NCBI RefSeq assembly: GCF_024158605.1
Contig: NZ_JAMZGM010000026.1
Location: 1 to 47,789, forward strand
DNA: 47,789 nucleotides
Reading direction: 5' to 3'
From: Sebaldella sp. S0638
GTDB taxonomy: Bacteria; Fusobacteriota; Fusobacteriia; Fusobacteriales; Leptotrichiaceae
Shown piece after piece: positions 31,801 to 41,154 of this stretch (positions are counted from its first letter, which is position 1; every line of letters begins with the position of its first letter). Both the position numbers and the translations under genes were made by a program. The notes below the pieces were generated by a model. It ran no database searches, was not told the DNA's origin, and saw only the letters and a program-made list of their open reading frames with translations.

Positions 31801-32472
31801 TTATTTTGTTTCCTGTAAGTTAATCTCTTTATTTTCTTTCTCTTCTTCTTCTTTCATTCCTGAAATTTTCAGTGTAGACTCAAATTCTGGTTTTTCTTTA
31901 TAGTCCAGTATTTTAGTATCTGTATTTTCAGCATAGAAAGTATAAATTTCCTGATTTTGTATAAGTTTTTTTATCTTAAAGTATGATTTTTTCAGCTCTA
32001 CCCCGGTAGAATTAAAAAGATACTCCACCAGTTCATTTTGCAGCTCCTGAAGCCTGCTGTTCAAGTCTTTTATTGAGTATAATTCCAAAACTGCATGTAT
32101 TACCACGCCACGCCCTTTTTGAGCTGTTTTGGTCTTTATTGATTTTATAAACTTCTGGGCTCCGAGATACTCCTTTACCAGATTGTTTATAGTTTTATAT
32201 GTTACGGTAATTTCACCGCTTTTACTTTTTATTACTTTATTTTCAGAGTACTTTGTCAGTTTGTGGACAAAATATAAAACGAAAATTATGAGATACACTA
32301 CTATTAATAATACTAAAATTATTATTACCTGCGGATCAGATAAATCTATTCTTCTCTGCACCGCTTCGAGATATCCCGTTTTCATTACTACATCTGACAG
32401 ACCCATTGTTACTATAATAAGACTTCCTGATATTATCGATAACCAAGCTAAAAATACTAAAAATGTTATCAT
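31801..32472 (-). CDS. amaP: AmaP-like membrane anchor of Asp23
   Basis: This 223-residue protein has two transmembrane helices (about 2-23 and 48-70) and a cytoplasmic C-terminal domain (GEITVTYKTINNLVKEYLGAQKFIKSIKTKTAQKGRGVVIHAVLELY) related to Asp23-family folds. In staphylococci AmaP anchors Asp23 to the membrane. Here it follows asp23 after 100 bases and precedes nusB by 12 bases. The name is based on layout, context and the two-helix hairpin, not a search. Confidence 0.75.
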   Translation of the reverse strand: MITFLVFLAWLSIISGSLIIVTMGLSDVVMKTGYLEAVQRRIDLSDPQVIIILVLLIVVYLIIFVLYFVHKLTKYSENKVIKSKSGEITVTYKTINNLVKEYLGAQKFIKSIKTKTAQKGRGVVIHAVLELYSIKDLNSRLQELQNELVEYLFNSTGVELKKSYFKIKKLIQNQEIYTFYAENTDTKILDYKEKPEFESTLKISGMKEEEEKENKEINLQETK

Positions 32473-32572
32473 TTTTGCCTCCTTAAGCTACGCTTTGTCT
32501 AATTCATATCCAATATTAATATAACAAAGTGTTTCTACATTGCCGTGATTTGTTATCCTAAAGCACAGGTTT

Positions 32573-32989
32573 CTATAATTCGCTTTCATCCACTATTTCT
32601 TCAGCATCCAAAGGTTTTACATCTGAATTTTCCAATTTTGGAGTATCAGCTTTTACTATTTTCTGAATATATACATTTACTTCCTGTACTTTTAATCCAG
32701 TCATTTCAGTAATTGCCTTAACTACTCTTTTCTGTATTTCTCCCGCAAGTGCCGGAAGCTGGAATCCCATTGTTGCTATTACATATAAATCTATTGTACA
32801 TTCAGTTTCTCCTACTTCTACCTCAATTCCTTTATTACCCGAAGATGAAACAGATTTAAAAAATTTCGTAAATTCATTTTTAGGCTCTGCACCTGCTAAA
32901 CTGTATACCCCTTCTACGTCTGAAGCAACTGAACTTGCTATTGTAGCTACTACTTCCGAAGAAATGCTTATATTTCCTAAATCATTCAT
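32573..32989 (-). CDS. Asp23/Gls24 family envelope stress protein
   Basis: This 138-residue protein has the Asp23/Gls24 (YqhY) signature: ISISSEVVATIASSVASDVEGVYSLAG, then IEVEVGETECTIDLYVIATMGFQLPALAGEIQKRVVKAITEMTGLKVQEVNVYIQKI. In Bacillus the homologue YqhY sits in the accB-accC operon, and its loss disturbs acetyl-CoA carboxylase activity. The same arrangement is found here, so a role in membrane lipid homeostasis is likely. AGGAGGAAC precedes the start. Confidence 0.9.
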   Translation of the reverse strand: MNDLGNISISSEVVATIASSVASDVEGVYSLAGAEPKNEFTKFFKSVSSSGNKGIEVEVGETECTIDLYVIATMGFQLPALAGEIQKRVVKAITEMTGLKVQEVNVYIQKIVKADTPKLENSDVKPLDAEEIVDESEL

Positions 32990-33007
32990 ATTTGTTCCTC
33001 CTAAATT

Positions 33008-34354
33008 TTAATTATTAAAATGTGTTTCAATAAAGTTAGTAAATATCTCCCCGCTTTCGAAATCCTCATTGTCAAGGACTTTCAGATGAAACGGTATTGT
33101 AGTGTCTATTCCTTCAATTATAAACTCCTGAAGCGCTCTCTTCATTCTAATGATAGCTTCTTCTCTGGTATTTCCCCATACGATAAGCTTAGCAATCATA
33201 GAATCATAGTAAGGCGGTATATCATATCCCTGATAAGAATGTGAATCCACTCTTACACCTGCCCCTCCTGAAGTTATGTAAGTCTCAAGAGTTCCCACAG
33301 AAGGAAGAAAGTTGCTTTCCGGATCTTCTGCATTTATTCTGCACTCTATTGCATGTCCTTTTATCTCTATATCTCTTTGTGTGAAACTCAGTTTTTCTCC
33401 TGCTGCTACTCTTATCTGCTCTTTTATCAGATCTACTCTTGTTATTTCTTCAGAAATAGTGTGTTCCACCTGTATTCTCGTATTCATTTCCATAAAATAG
33501 AAATTCCCTTTTTTATCCACAAGGAATTCCAATGTTCCCACGCTGTCATACTTTATCCCTTTGGCAAGTGCTACAGCTGTTTTCCCCATTTTTTCCCTTA
33601 TGCTTTTGTTTATTCCTGCAGAAGGTGCCTCCTCTATAAGCTTTTGGTGTCTTCTTTGTATAGAACAGTCTCTTTCTCCAAGATGAACTACATTACCGAA
33701 TTTATCCCCGATAATCTGGATTTCCACGTGTCTTGGTTCCTCTACGTATTTTTCTATATATACATCAGGATTTCCAAATGCTGCCTGTGCTTCTGTCTGA
33801 GCGGCAACCATGTTTTCTTCCAGTTCCTTTTCGTTTCTGGCTATTCTCATCCCTTTTCCTCCGCCTCCGGCAGTTGCTTTTATGATAACAGGATAAGTTA
33901 TTTCCTTTTTAGCAAGAATCTTAGCTTCTTTAATGTCTTTTATTATTCCGTCAGAACCTTTCGTAATAGGCACTTTATGTGCTATAGCCGTGGCTCTGGC
34001 TGTTGCCTTATCCCCCATTTGACTGATAACTTCAGGACTTGGTCCTATGAATACTATATTATTTTCAGCACATATTTTAGCGAATCCTGCATTTTCTGCA
34101 AGAAATCCATATCCGGGATGTATCCCTTCAGATTCTGTTACAAGTGCCGCCGAAATTATATTTGGTATTTTCAGATATGATTCTGAAGCACTCGCAGGCC
34201 CTATACATACAGCCTCATCAGCAAGTTTCACATGTAATGAATCCTTATCCGCCTCTGAATACACTGCTACTGTTTTAATCCCAAGTTCCCTAGCTGCCCT
34301 GATAATCCTAACAGCAATCTCTCCTCTATTGGCAACTAATATCTTTTTAAACAT
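33008..34354 (-). CDS. accC: Biotin carboxylase subunit of acetyl-CoA carboxylase
   Basis: This 448-residue enzyme carboxylates biotin on its carrier protein with ATP and bicarbonate. It has the N-terminal [24 protein letters not shown], the ATP-grasp glycine loop [33 protein letters not shown] and the catalytic [22 protein letters not shown] segment. All the core residues I can check are present, so the enzyme should be active. The gene follows the carrier-protein gene by 15 bases. Partner accA and accD genes are not in the window. Confidence 0.95.
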   Translation of the reverse strand: MFKKILVANRGEIAVRIIRAARELGIKTVAVYSEADKDSLHVKLADEAVCIGPASASESYLKIPNIISAALVTESEGIHPGYGFLAENAGFAKICAENNIVFIGPSPEVISQMGDKATARATAIAHKVPITKGSDGIIKDIKEAKILAKKEITYPVIIKATAGGGGKGMRIARNEKELEENMVAAQTEAQAAFGNPDVYIEKYVEEPRHVEIQIIGDKFGNVVHLGERDCSIQRRHQKLIEEAPSAGINKSIREKMGKTAVALAKGIKYDSVGTLEFLVDKKGNFYFMEMNTRIQVEHTISEEITRVDLIKEQIRVAAGEKLSFTQRDIEIKGHAIECRINAEDPESNFLPSVGTLETYITSGGAGVRVDSHSYQGYDIPPYYDSMIAKLIVWGNTREEAIIRMKRALQEFIIEGIDTTIPFHLKVLDNEDFESGEIFTNFIETHFNN

Positions 34355-34369
34355 TTTTCCTCCTAATAA

Positions 34370-34765
34370 TTATTCACTTATCTCAATCTCAAATAAATTT
34401 TTCCCGTAATCTACAATTGATTGATCTGCTACAAAAATTTCAGTAAGTATTCCGCTCACCGGAGCTTTTATATCTGTTGTTACCCCTATTGTTTCTATTG
34501 TAGCAAGTTTCGTTCCAGCTTTTACTTCCATTTCTTTTTCAATATTTAAAAATTTTATTTTCCCAACATTTTTAGATTTTACTATTTCTTTTGCCGGTTC
34601 AGGCTCTTCAAGAAAAACAACTTTTTCCTGAACACTCTGGAAATTCGTATTCGGACTCTTGGTATTTTTCAGATGCAGTTTTTCTGCCCCGATATTTACC
34701 TTAATTTCTCCCAGGTCTTCTTCCTTTATAAGTTTCATTAACTCCTTTATTTCTTTTAATTCCAT
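34370..34765 (-). CDS. accB: AccB-like biotin carrier protein lacking the biotin lysine
   Basis: The 131-residue protein has the AccB plan: an N-terminal helix MELKEIKELMKLIKEEDLGE, a linker and a C-terminal biotinyl-type fold (about 62-131). In normal AccB the acceptor Lys lies in E-A-M-K-M, but here the aligned residues 91-95 are Glu-Thr-Ile-Gly-Val, so Gly94 replaces the lysine. The flanking VKAGTKLATIE and IKAPVSGILTEI align well, and the DNA shows no frameshift. The protein should not accept biotin. Its location ahead of accC with a shared promoter is the standard one. It could be a structural or regulatory subunit, with another carrier protein doing the carboxyl transfer. Confidence 0.85.
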   Translation of the reverse strand: MELKEIKELMKLIKEEDLGEIKVNIGAEKLHLKNTKSPNTNFQSVQEKVVFLEEPEPAKEIVKSKNVGKIKFLNIEKEMEVKAGTKLATIETIGVTTDIKAPVSGILTEIFVADQSIVDYGKNLFEIEISE

Positions 34766-34793
34766 TTCTCCTCCTGCAAAAAATCTTTATATA

Positions 34794-34852
34794 ATTTTAC
34801 CACACAGTCGTTCTTTTTGCAATCTAATAGTTAAACTGGCTGTTTGAACAGC
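34794..34852 (-). promoter_or_regulatory. Promoter of the accB operon with upstream palindrome
   Basis: On the minus strand TTGCAA (34817-34822), a 17-bp spacer and TAAAAT (34794-34799). A 6+6 bp inverted repeat, GCTGTT-TG-AACAGC (34839-34852), lies just upstream of the -35 box and may bind a regulator of fatty-acid synthesis. Confidence 0.55.
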
Positions 34853-34967
34853 TAATTCTCACACAAAACTGTTTAATATTTATGCTTTTTATCTTTAATT
34901 TTTCTGTAAATTTTGTCAGACTTAGATTACTCTATACACATTTTATCATTATTTTACAAAATATATA

Positions 34968-37900
34968 CTACTTTATTTTTATTTTTTTATAATCAAGAAG
35001 TTCCGAAAGCTCTTCAATGAACTTGCTTGTAATACTTACCCTGTATTTTTCGCTTAATTTTATTATCTCTTTTTTGCCGGCTTCATTTACTGCGAAGTAA
35101 ACCTGATTTGTCCCTTTATTTTCAGTTATGATTTTTTTTACCTGAACCATTTTGCCTTTTGTTTCTTCGTCTATTAGTATATAAAGCTTTAATTTACGAT
35201 TCTCGTCTATATCCTTCAATGAATTTATACTGGTCATATTAACATTAAGTCTTCCGATGTTATCTGATGATACTGTTCCTTCCGCTATTACCACATTCCC
35301 GTCAAATATTTCATGGCTGAAATTTATATAATCTCTCGGAAAACATACGACTTCCGTCTTTGTGCCGTAATCCTCAATAAAGAATCTTGCCATAGGTTCC
35401 CCGGTTTTTTTGGTAATCATTTTCTTTATATCTTTTACCAGCCCTATTACCCTTACTCTTTTGCCCTGTTTCAAATTATCCATACGGCTTTTGTCTATTG
35501 TATCCATAAGAATTTTGTAATTATCGAGGGGATGCTTAGATAGATATACACCCAAAAATTCCTTTTCTTTTTCCAAAAGAAGGCCTTCACTGTATTCCTC
35601 CGACTTCTCTATAGAAAATATCCCTATTTTCTGAGACTTTCCTCCAAATAATATCATCTGAAGATCTTCCTCGGAATTGAATTTTTTCTCACACCATTCC
35701 AAAACTTTATCTATTGATAAAAACATCTCTTTTCTGTTATTGTGTATTTTATCAAGACTTCCTGAAAATACAAAAGCTTCCAGCTGTTTTTTATTAAGCC
35801 CTTCTTTTTTCAGCTTATACACAAAATCTTCATAAGAATCAAATTTCTCGTTCTTTCTTACCTCTATAACCTTTTTTACTATATTTATCCCTACATGCTT
35901 TATAGCCAGAAGCCCGAAACGTATTCCGTCTTTTTCAGCAAGAAATTCATATGCTGACAGATTCACGTCAGGAAGAAGCACTTTCACTCCCTTATCCCTT
36001 GCTTCATTTATAAAAAGCGAGAGCCTGTCTATATTATACATTTCCGTGGACATTGTGGCAGCAAAAAACTCTTTAAAATAATTAGTTTTCAGATATGCCG
36101 TCCAGTAAGCCACAAGTGCGTAAGCCACAGAGTGCGACTTTGGAAATCCGTATCCGGAAAATTTATCTATGAGATTAAATATCTCTTCTGCCTTATCAGG
36201 AGTAATATTATTTTCCACAGCTCTTTTTATAAATATTTCTCTGTTTTGAGCCATTAACTCGGGAATTTTTTTCCCCATTGCACGCCGGAGGCTGTCCCCT
36301 TCCCCCATAGTATAATTGGCAAGCACATTTACTATTTTCAAAACCTGTTCCTGATAAAGTATTACCCCGTATGTCTCACTTAAGACATCTATTAATGCAT
36401 CATGGGGATATTTTATTGCGGCACCTTCATTTTTACTTGCTATAAAGTCATCCACCATTCCGCTCCGCAAAGGTCCCGGTCTGTACAAAGCCAGCAGTGC
36501 CACTATATCTTCGAACTTCTCTATTTTCATTTTCTGCATAAGTCTTCTGATACCGGGAGATTCACACTGAAATACCCCTAATGTATCTCCTGCTGTGAGC
36601 ATTTTATACGTTTCTTCGTCATCAAGAGGTATATCGTCGAGTTCCATGACTTTTTCCTGTGTTACCCTTATATTCTCCATGGTTTTCCTCAGAATCGTAA
36701 GGTTTTTCAATCCCAGAAAATCCATCTTAAGTATTCCCAAATTTTCCAGTTCTTTCATCTGATACTGTGTAGACAGAAAAGAAGCCCGTCCGTCTGAATA
36801 AGTGGGTATTTCATCATCAAGAATATCTTTGGAAATAACCATTCCCGCGGCGTGAACCGATGCATGTCTTACTTTCCCCTCTAGTTTCAGGGAATAATCT
36901 ATTACATCCCTTACCTCATTATCACTGTTATAAAGATCTTTTAACTCACGGACATTTTTCAATGCATCTTCCAGTTCTGAAAAATGCGGTATTAGTTTTG
37001 CCACTTTATCTACTTTTTTCAGGCTGATATCCAGAACTCTTCCTACATCCCTGATTGCCGCTCTGGCTTTTAAAGTACCAAAAGTAATTATATGTGCCAC
37101 TTTTTCATGCCCGTATTTCTTTACTACGTAATCTATTACCTCTTCTCTCTGCTCCTGATCAAAGTCTATATCTATATCAGGCATTGAAATTCTTTCAGGA
37201 TTCAGAAAACGTTCAAAGATCAGGTTATATTTTATTGGATCTACTTCTGTTATGTTCAGGGCATATGAAACTATGCTTCCTGCTGACGACCCCCTTCCGG
37301 GTCCCACATAGATACTGTTATCTTTTGCATATTTAATAAAATCCCAGACTATTATAAAATAACCGTTATAACCCATTTTATTTATTATATCAAGCTCATA
37401 ATCCGCTCTTTCAGTAATTTTTTCCTCAAGAGGTTCTCCGTATTTCTTCCTAAGCCCGTCATACACAAGCTCTCTTATATACTCTGCCTCGCTTTTCCCT
37501 TCTGGAAGATCATATTCAGGGAACTTAAATTTATCAAACTCAAAAGTCACATTACATTCTCTTGCTATTTTCACACTGTTATCAATAGCTTTTTCATATC
37601 CTGAAAAATTTTCTTTCATCTGTTCTGCTGATTTCAAATAAAGATCATTATTTTTTAGTTCTGTATTTTCCGAATTTATTTTGGTTCCGTCTTTTATGGA
37701 GATCATTATTTTTTGCAGGACACTGTCGCCGAAATTAGGATAATATACATCATTGCTCGCCACATATTCCGCGTTGCATTCCTCTGCCATTTCTATATAA
37801 AGCTTTATCTTATCCTTTAGTCTCTCCGCGGCAGGCACTTCCACATAAAAGCTTTCGCCGAAATCCTGTACAAGCTTAGTAATTATATTCTTAAACTCGC

Positions 37901-38336
37901 TGTATTTATAAGTCAGTATTGACTCAGTCAGTTCGCTGTTTATCCCACCTGAGAGTATAAAAAGACCCTCAGAATATTTTTTTAATTCTTCATATCTTAT
38001 TTTATTCCTGCTTCTGCTGAATCTGCTGAATGACAATGATGAAAGCTTACACAGATTCTTATAGCCTGTCTGGTTTCTTGCAAGCAGTGTCAGCGAAAAT
38101 TCACCTTCGGAAAAAAAACCGTCCATAAATATTTCAAGCCCGATTATAGGCTTTATTCCCTTTTTAAAAGCCTTTTCATAAAATTCAACCACGCCGAACA
38201 TAGCTGTGTCAGTCACAGCCAATTGCTTAATATTCAGTTTTTTCGCCCTGTCCAGATATTCTTCTATTTTGCCTACTCCCTCAAGAAGTGAATATTCTGT
38301 ATGCAGTTTTAAATGTACAAACTCTTCTCTCATCAT
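34968..38336 (-). CDS. dnaE: DNA polymerase III alpha subunit (DnaE)
   Basis: This 1122-residue replicative polymerase catalyses chromosomal DNA synthesis. It starts with the PHP domain (VHLKLHTEYSLLEGVGKIEEYL). The palm has GPGRGSSAGSIVSYAL and the acidic catalytic pair in MPDIDIDFDQEQREEVIDYV. The fingers follow (GVFQCESPGIRRLMQKMK, LYRPGPLRSGM), then an HhH and an OB-fold C-terminal region (KRVRVIGLVKDIKKMITKKTGEPMARF). Length and order fit DnaE1 of the Gram-positive/Fusobacterium type. It begins 12 bases after the HAD phosphatase gene. Confidence 0.95.
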   Translation of the reverse strand: MMREEFVHLKLHTEYSLLEGVGKIEEYLDRAKKLNIKQLAVTDTAMFGVVEFYEKAFKKGIKPIIGLEIFMDGFFSEGEFSLTLLARNQTGYKNLCKLSSLSFSRFSRSRNKIRYEELKKYSEGLFILSGGINSELTESILTYKYSEFKNIITKLVQDFGESFYVEVPAAERLKDKIKLYIEMAEECNAEYVASNDVYYPNFGDSVLQKIMISIKDGTKINSENTELKNNDLYLKSAEQMKENFSGYEKAIDNSVKIARECNVTFEFDKFKFPEYDLPEGKSEAEYIRELVYDGLRKKYGEPLEEKITERADYELDIINKMGYNGYFIIVWDFIKYAKDNSIYVGPGRGSSAGSIVSYALNITEVDPIKYNLIFERFLNPERISMPDIDIDFDQEQREEVIDYVVKKYGHEKVAHIITFGTLKARAAIRDVGRVLDISLKKVDKVAKLIPHFSELEDALKNVRELKDLYNSDNEVRDVIDYSLKLEGKVRHASVHAAGMVISKDILDDEIPTYSDGRASFLSTQYQMKELENLGILKMDFLGLKNLTILRKTMENIRVTQEKVMELDDIPLDDEETYKMLTAGDTLGVFQCESPGIRRLMQKMKIEKFEDIVALLALYRPGPLRSGMVDDFIASKNEGAAIKYPHDALIDVLSETYGVILYQEQVLKIVNVLANYTMGEGDSLRRAMGKKIPELMAQNREIFIKRAVENNITPDKAEEIFNLIDKFSGYGFPKSHSVAYALVAYWTAYLKTNYFKEFFAATMSTEMYNIDRLSLFINEARDKGVKVLLPDVNLSAYEFLAEKDGIRFGLLAIKHVGINIVKKVIEVRKNEKFDSYEDFVYKLKKEGLNKKQLEAFVFSGSLDKIHNNRKEMFLSIDKVLEWCEKKFNSEEDLQMILFGGKSQKIGIFSIEKSEEYSEGLLLEKEKEFLGVYLSKHPLDNYKILMDTIDKSRMDNLKQGKRVRVIGLVKDIKKMITKKTGEPMARFFIEDYGTKTEVVCFPRDYINFSHEIFDGNVVIAEGTVSSDNIGRLNVNMTSINSLKDIDENRKLKLYILIDEETKGKMVQVKKIITENKGTNQVYFAVNEAGKKEIIKLSEKYRVSITSKFIEELSELLDYKKIKIK

Positions 38337-38348
38337 TCAATCACCAGT

Positions 38349-39137
38349 TTAGATCAATTTTTCCAAAATCTGTGCTACTCCGTCTTCGTTATTCGTTGCA
38401 ATAATTTTTTCTTTATCAAATATTTCTTTGAGATTTTCAGGGGCATTTCCCATTAAGTAACCGTATTTCACATAACTGAGCATCTCTTTATCATTCCAGT
38501 GGTCTCCGAAAGCCATGGCATTTTCTCTGGAAATTCCGCTTTCTTCTAACACTTTTTTTACAGCACTTCCTTTATTTACACCATTTTGCAGAATCTCCAT
38601 ATAATACTCACTTGAAAATACATATTCCACTCCTGAAAGCCTTTTCTCAAGTATTTTTTTCATCTCTTCAAGCCTGTTATATTCTGCTACAAAGAGAGCC
38701 TTTGTGGATTTTTTCCCGACGAAATCGTCAAAATTTATAAGATTCCATTTGATATCTGTTAGGCTTGAATAATATTCTGCCTCTTTACCTGCATTTTCCA
38801 CGTACCATTTATCATCTTTATATAAATTCAGGTGAATTTTATACTCACGTGATATCTCTATGAGCTTTTTTACTGTTTCTTCGTCAAGCGGTCTTTCTGA
38901 AAGCACTTCTTTTGTTTTCAGATTAATTATTCTTGCTCCGTTATAATTAATTGCCAGATCATCAAGACCTAGTTTTTCTACATATGAAGAGGCAGATTCC
39001 CAGCTTCTTCCTGTGGATACATATATGTTTATCTGTTTTTTCAGCTCTGTTATTACATCCAAAAGTCTTTTTGATATACTTTTGTCATCATGCAGAACTG
39101 TTCCGTCCAAGTCTAAAAATACCGATTTTACATCCAT
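38349..39137 (-). CDS. Cof-type HAD family phosphatase
   Basis: This 262-residue phosphatase of the Cof/YidA subfamily acts on sugar phosphates or flavin-type phosphates. The nucleophile motif is FLDLDGTVLHDD (about residues 7-18), the second motif YVSTGRSW, and the last acidic motif GDHWNDKEML. A type C2 cap lies between. It precedes dnaE by 12 bases. GGGAGG lies 12 bases upstream of the ATG. Confidence 0.9.
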   Translation of the reverse strand: MDVKSVFLDLDGTVLHDDKSISKRLLDVITELKKQINIYVSTGRSWESASSYVEKLGLDDLAINYNGARIINLKTKEVLSERPLDEETVKKLIEISREYKIHLNLYKDDKWYVENAGKEAEYYSSLTDIKWNLINFDDFVGKKSTKALFVAEYNRLEEMKKILEKRLSGVEYVFSSEYYMEILQNGVNKGSAVKKVLEESGISRENAMAFGDHWNDKEMLSYVKYGYLMGNAPENLKEIFDKEKIIATNNEDGVAQILEKLI

Positions 39138-39230
39138 TTTTATTTTCTTCCTCCCGCATATTTAGTATCTTATTTATTTTATTGCCGCTAATATAAATAT
39201 AACAATATCAACAGCTTATAATTACCAATC

Positions 39231-41132
39231 TTATCCATCAATACAAGATTCTATATTTTTGCAGTTATTCAAATAATCAAGAGCTATATCCAGAATATTC
39301 AAAAACAAAAAATCCGGTGATGCTGTTACTCCATGATTAAGTATTTTTGCATAAAAATCCAGAAAAGTCATATTTTCTTTCTCTTTGTCAAAGCTTCGCA
39401 AAATCTCTATTGTTTTATAATTCTTCACAATATATCCCGTATTGCCCAATGTTTTCATATTTCTTTCCAGATCAAAAATAAATTCTTTTTCTCCGATTAT
39501 TTTCATTGCTTTTTCCAGTTTTATAAAAGTAGAATATATATTTATTCCGTTATATTTATAATAAATTTTCTCGAATTTCTGCATATTTTTCTTAGATGTA
39601 AATTTTTTCAGAAATTCTTCATATCTTTCATCTGTTAATATATCTGACACATTATCCGTTCTGAATTTTTTACCAAACCAGTTTAGTGAAAATATTGATT
39701 CTACCTCTTTTATTTTGGAATAATTCAGATTCTTTTTCTCTGACTCCAGTATTTTCTCATTTCTCAAAAGGTAAAAATATTCTTTCTCGATTGTGTAATA
39801 AACATCTACGGCTTTAGCCGGAGAAACTCCGCTTTCTATTATGCCGTCAATTATGCTTATATAGATTTCCACTATATAATTCAGTATGGTATTCTTCCAG
39901 TCAATAAGCCTTTCTTCCCCTTTATCGCCGTAATAATAATGAAGCCTTCTAAAATTATGTATTGATTCAAACAGCCTTTTCTCATTATCTGTATAAAGTT
40001 TCAGATATTTACTGTATTTTTCAGGAAGTTTTTTTACTTTTATCAAAAAATATTTAAGTATATGAACATAGACCTCTTCATACCACTTTTTCACAGCTTC
40101 GGCAAAATCATCAATTTTGTAAATTTCCTGAAAATTTTCTATCATTTCAAAAGTAAAGTCATTATATTCAAAGTCTATTCCTGTTATTTTCAAAAGGATT
40201 TCATTTCCTTTTATTTTTTCAGCTGACAGCTTCATCTCCCTGTCAGTTTTGTATAATTTTAAAAAATCATTTCTTCTTTCTTCATGAATAATACATTTAT
40301 TAGCCAGTGAAATATCCTCATTTGTTTTTACCATATTTACAAAATCGATAACAGCGTAAAGATATCCCTGATCTCCCTGTTTTTCCCTGCTTATAAAATA
40401 TTTATGATCCAGTACAAATATAAACAGATCATTTATATTAAAGCCTTCGTAATACTCTGTCATAGAATTAGACTCAAGAATACCCGTAATACTTCTGAAA
40501 ATATCCCTGCGCCAATATCTTGCGGCTTCCTTATAAGTGCATTTTACGGATTTTTTTTCAAGAAGAAATTTTTGATATGATTTTATTTCGGTATCCAGTC
40601 TGTCGTATCTTCCAAGTTCTGTGAAAACAATATCCTGTATATCTGTTTCTTTTTCAAAAATAAATTTTTCCCTGTATACAAGATCTTCTGTATCTTCACC
40701 TGAAGGGAGAAATTCAGTAACTTCCGCCTCTATACTGGGATAATGCAGAAACTTCGCCACCGAAACACGGTGGTTTCCGTCATAAACATAGTAAGTATCT
40801 TTTATTTTATATAAAATTACAGGTGGCAGTGACTCTTCCTTCATACAGGCTACATAAATCTTTGTCCATCTTTCCTTTATTACTTCATTTTTCGGAACAA
40901 AATTTTTATCAAAATCCTTATATTTTTCCACGCTTCCTGCTATTTGATCCACTCTTACGTCCCTTATCCCGAGAATAGAACTATTATACGCCTGTTCCTG
41001 TTTCTGTACATTTTTAAAAGATTCCAGCCCGCTTTTTTGTTTATTTATACCAAATAGTCCTTTAGATGTCTTAATAAATTTCTTATATGCATTTTCTGCT
41101 TCTCTCTGTAAGTTTTCATTATACAGATCCAT
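39231..41132 (-). CDS. ParB/sulfiredoxin-fold domain protein, 633 residues
   Basis: Residues about 55-142 form a ParB/Srx-like domain: DVRVDQIAGSVEKYKDFDKNF, ERWTKIYVACMKEESLPPVILYKIKDTYYVYDGNHRVSVA, with the conserved DGNHRVSVA loop at 118-126. A similar domain heads DUF4032-type proteins of Actinobacteria and Chloroflexi, where it precedes a helical domain. The remaining 490 residues are mostly helical with many Lys/Glu/Tyr residues and no motif that I recognise. It is not a chromosome partition ParB, because there is no KorB-like HTH or ParA neighbour. The gene follows a metallophosphoesterase by 22 bases, so the two may act together. Confidence 0.7.
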   Translation of the reverse strand: MDLYNENLQREAENAYKKFIKTSKGLFGINKQKSGLESFKNVQKQEQAYNSSILGIRDVRVDQIAGSVEKYKDFDKNFVPKNEVIKERWTKIYVACMKEESLPPVILYKIKDTYYVYDGNHRVSVAKFLHYPSIEAEVTEFLPSGEDTEDLVYREKFIFEKETDIQDIVFTELGRYDRLDTEIKSYQKFLLEKKSVKCTYKEAARYWRRDIFRSITGILESNSMTEYYEGFNINDLFIFVLDHKYFISREKQGDQGYLYAVIDFVNMVKTNEDISLANKCIIHEERRNDFLKLYKTDREMKLSAEKIKGNEILLKITGIDFEYNDFTFEMIENFQEIYKIDDFAEAVKKWYEEVYVHILKYFLIKVKKLPEKYSKYLKLYTDNEKRLFESIHNFRRLHYYYGDKGEERLIDWKNTILNYIVEIYISIIDGIIESGVSPAKAVDVYYTIEKEYFYLLRNEKILESEKKNLNYSKIKEVESIFSLNWFGKKFRTDNVSDILTDERYEEFLKKFTSKKNMQKFEKIYYKYNGINIYSTFIKLEKAMKIIGEKEFIFDLERNMKTLGNTGYIVKNYKTIEILRSFDKEKENMTFLDFYAKILNHGVTASPDFLFLNILDIALDYLNNCKNIESCIDG

Positions 41133-41154
41133 AACACATTACCTCTTTATTTCT

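Noticed and set aside
33353-34180. A 275-codon open frame on the plus strand
   Set aside because: It is fully antisense to accC, has no ribosome site, and its Phe/Tyr/Cys/Ser-rich composition is what the complement of an AT-rich gene gives.
34370-34765. A frameshift that hides the biotin lysine in AccB
   Set aside because: The residues on both sides of the site align with AccB in the same frame, so a local frameshift would need two compensating errors.
39231-41132. Calling the ParB-like gene a chromosome partition parB
   Set aside because: There is no ParA gene nearby, no parS-like sites, and the part after the ParB/Srx domain does not resemble a partition protein.
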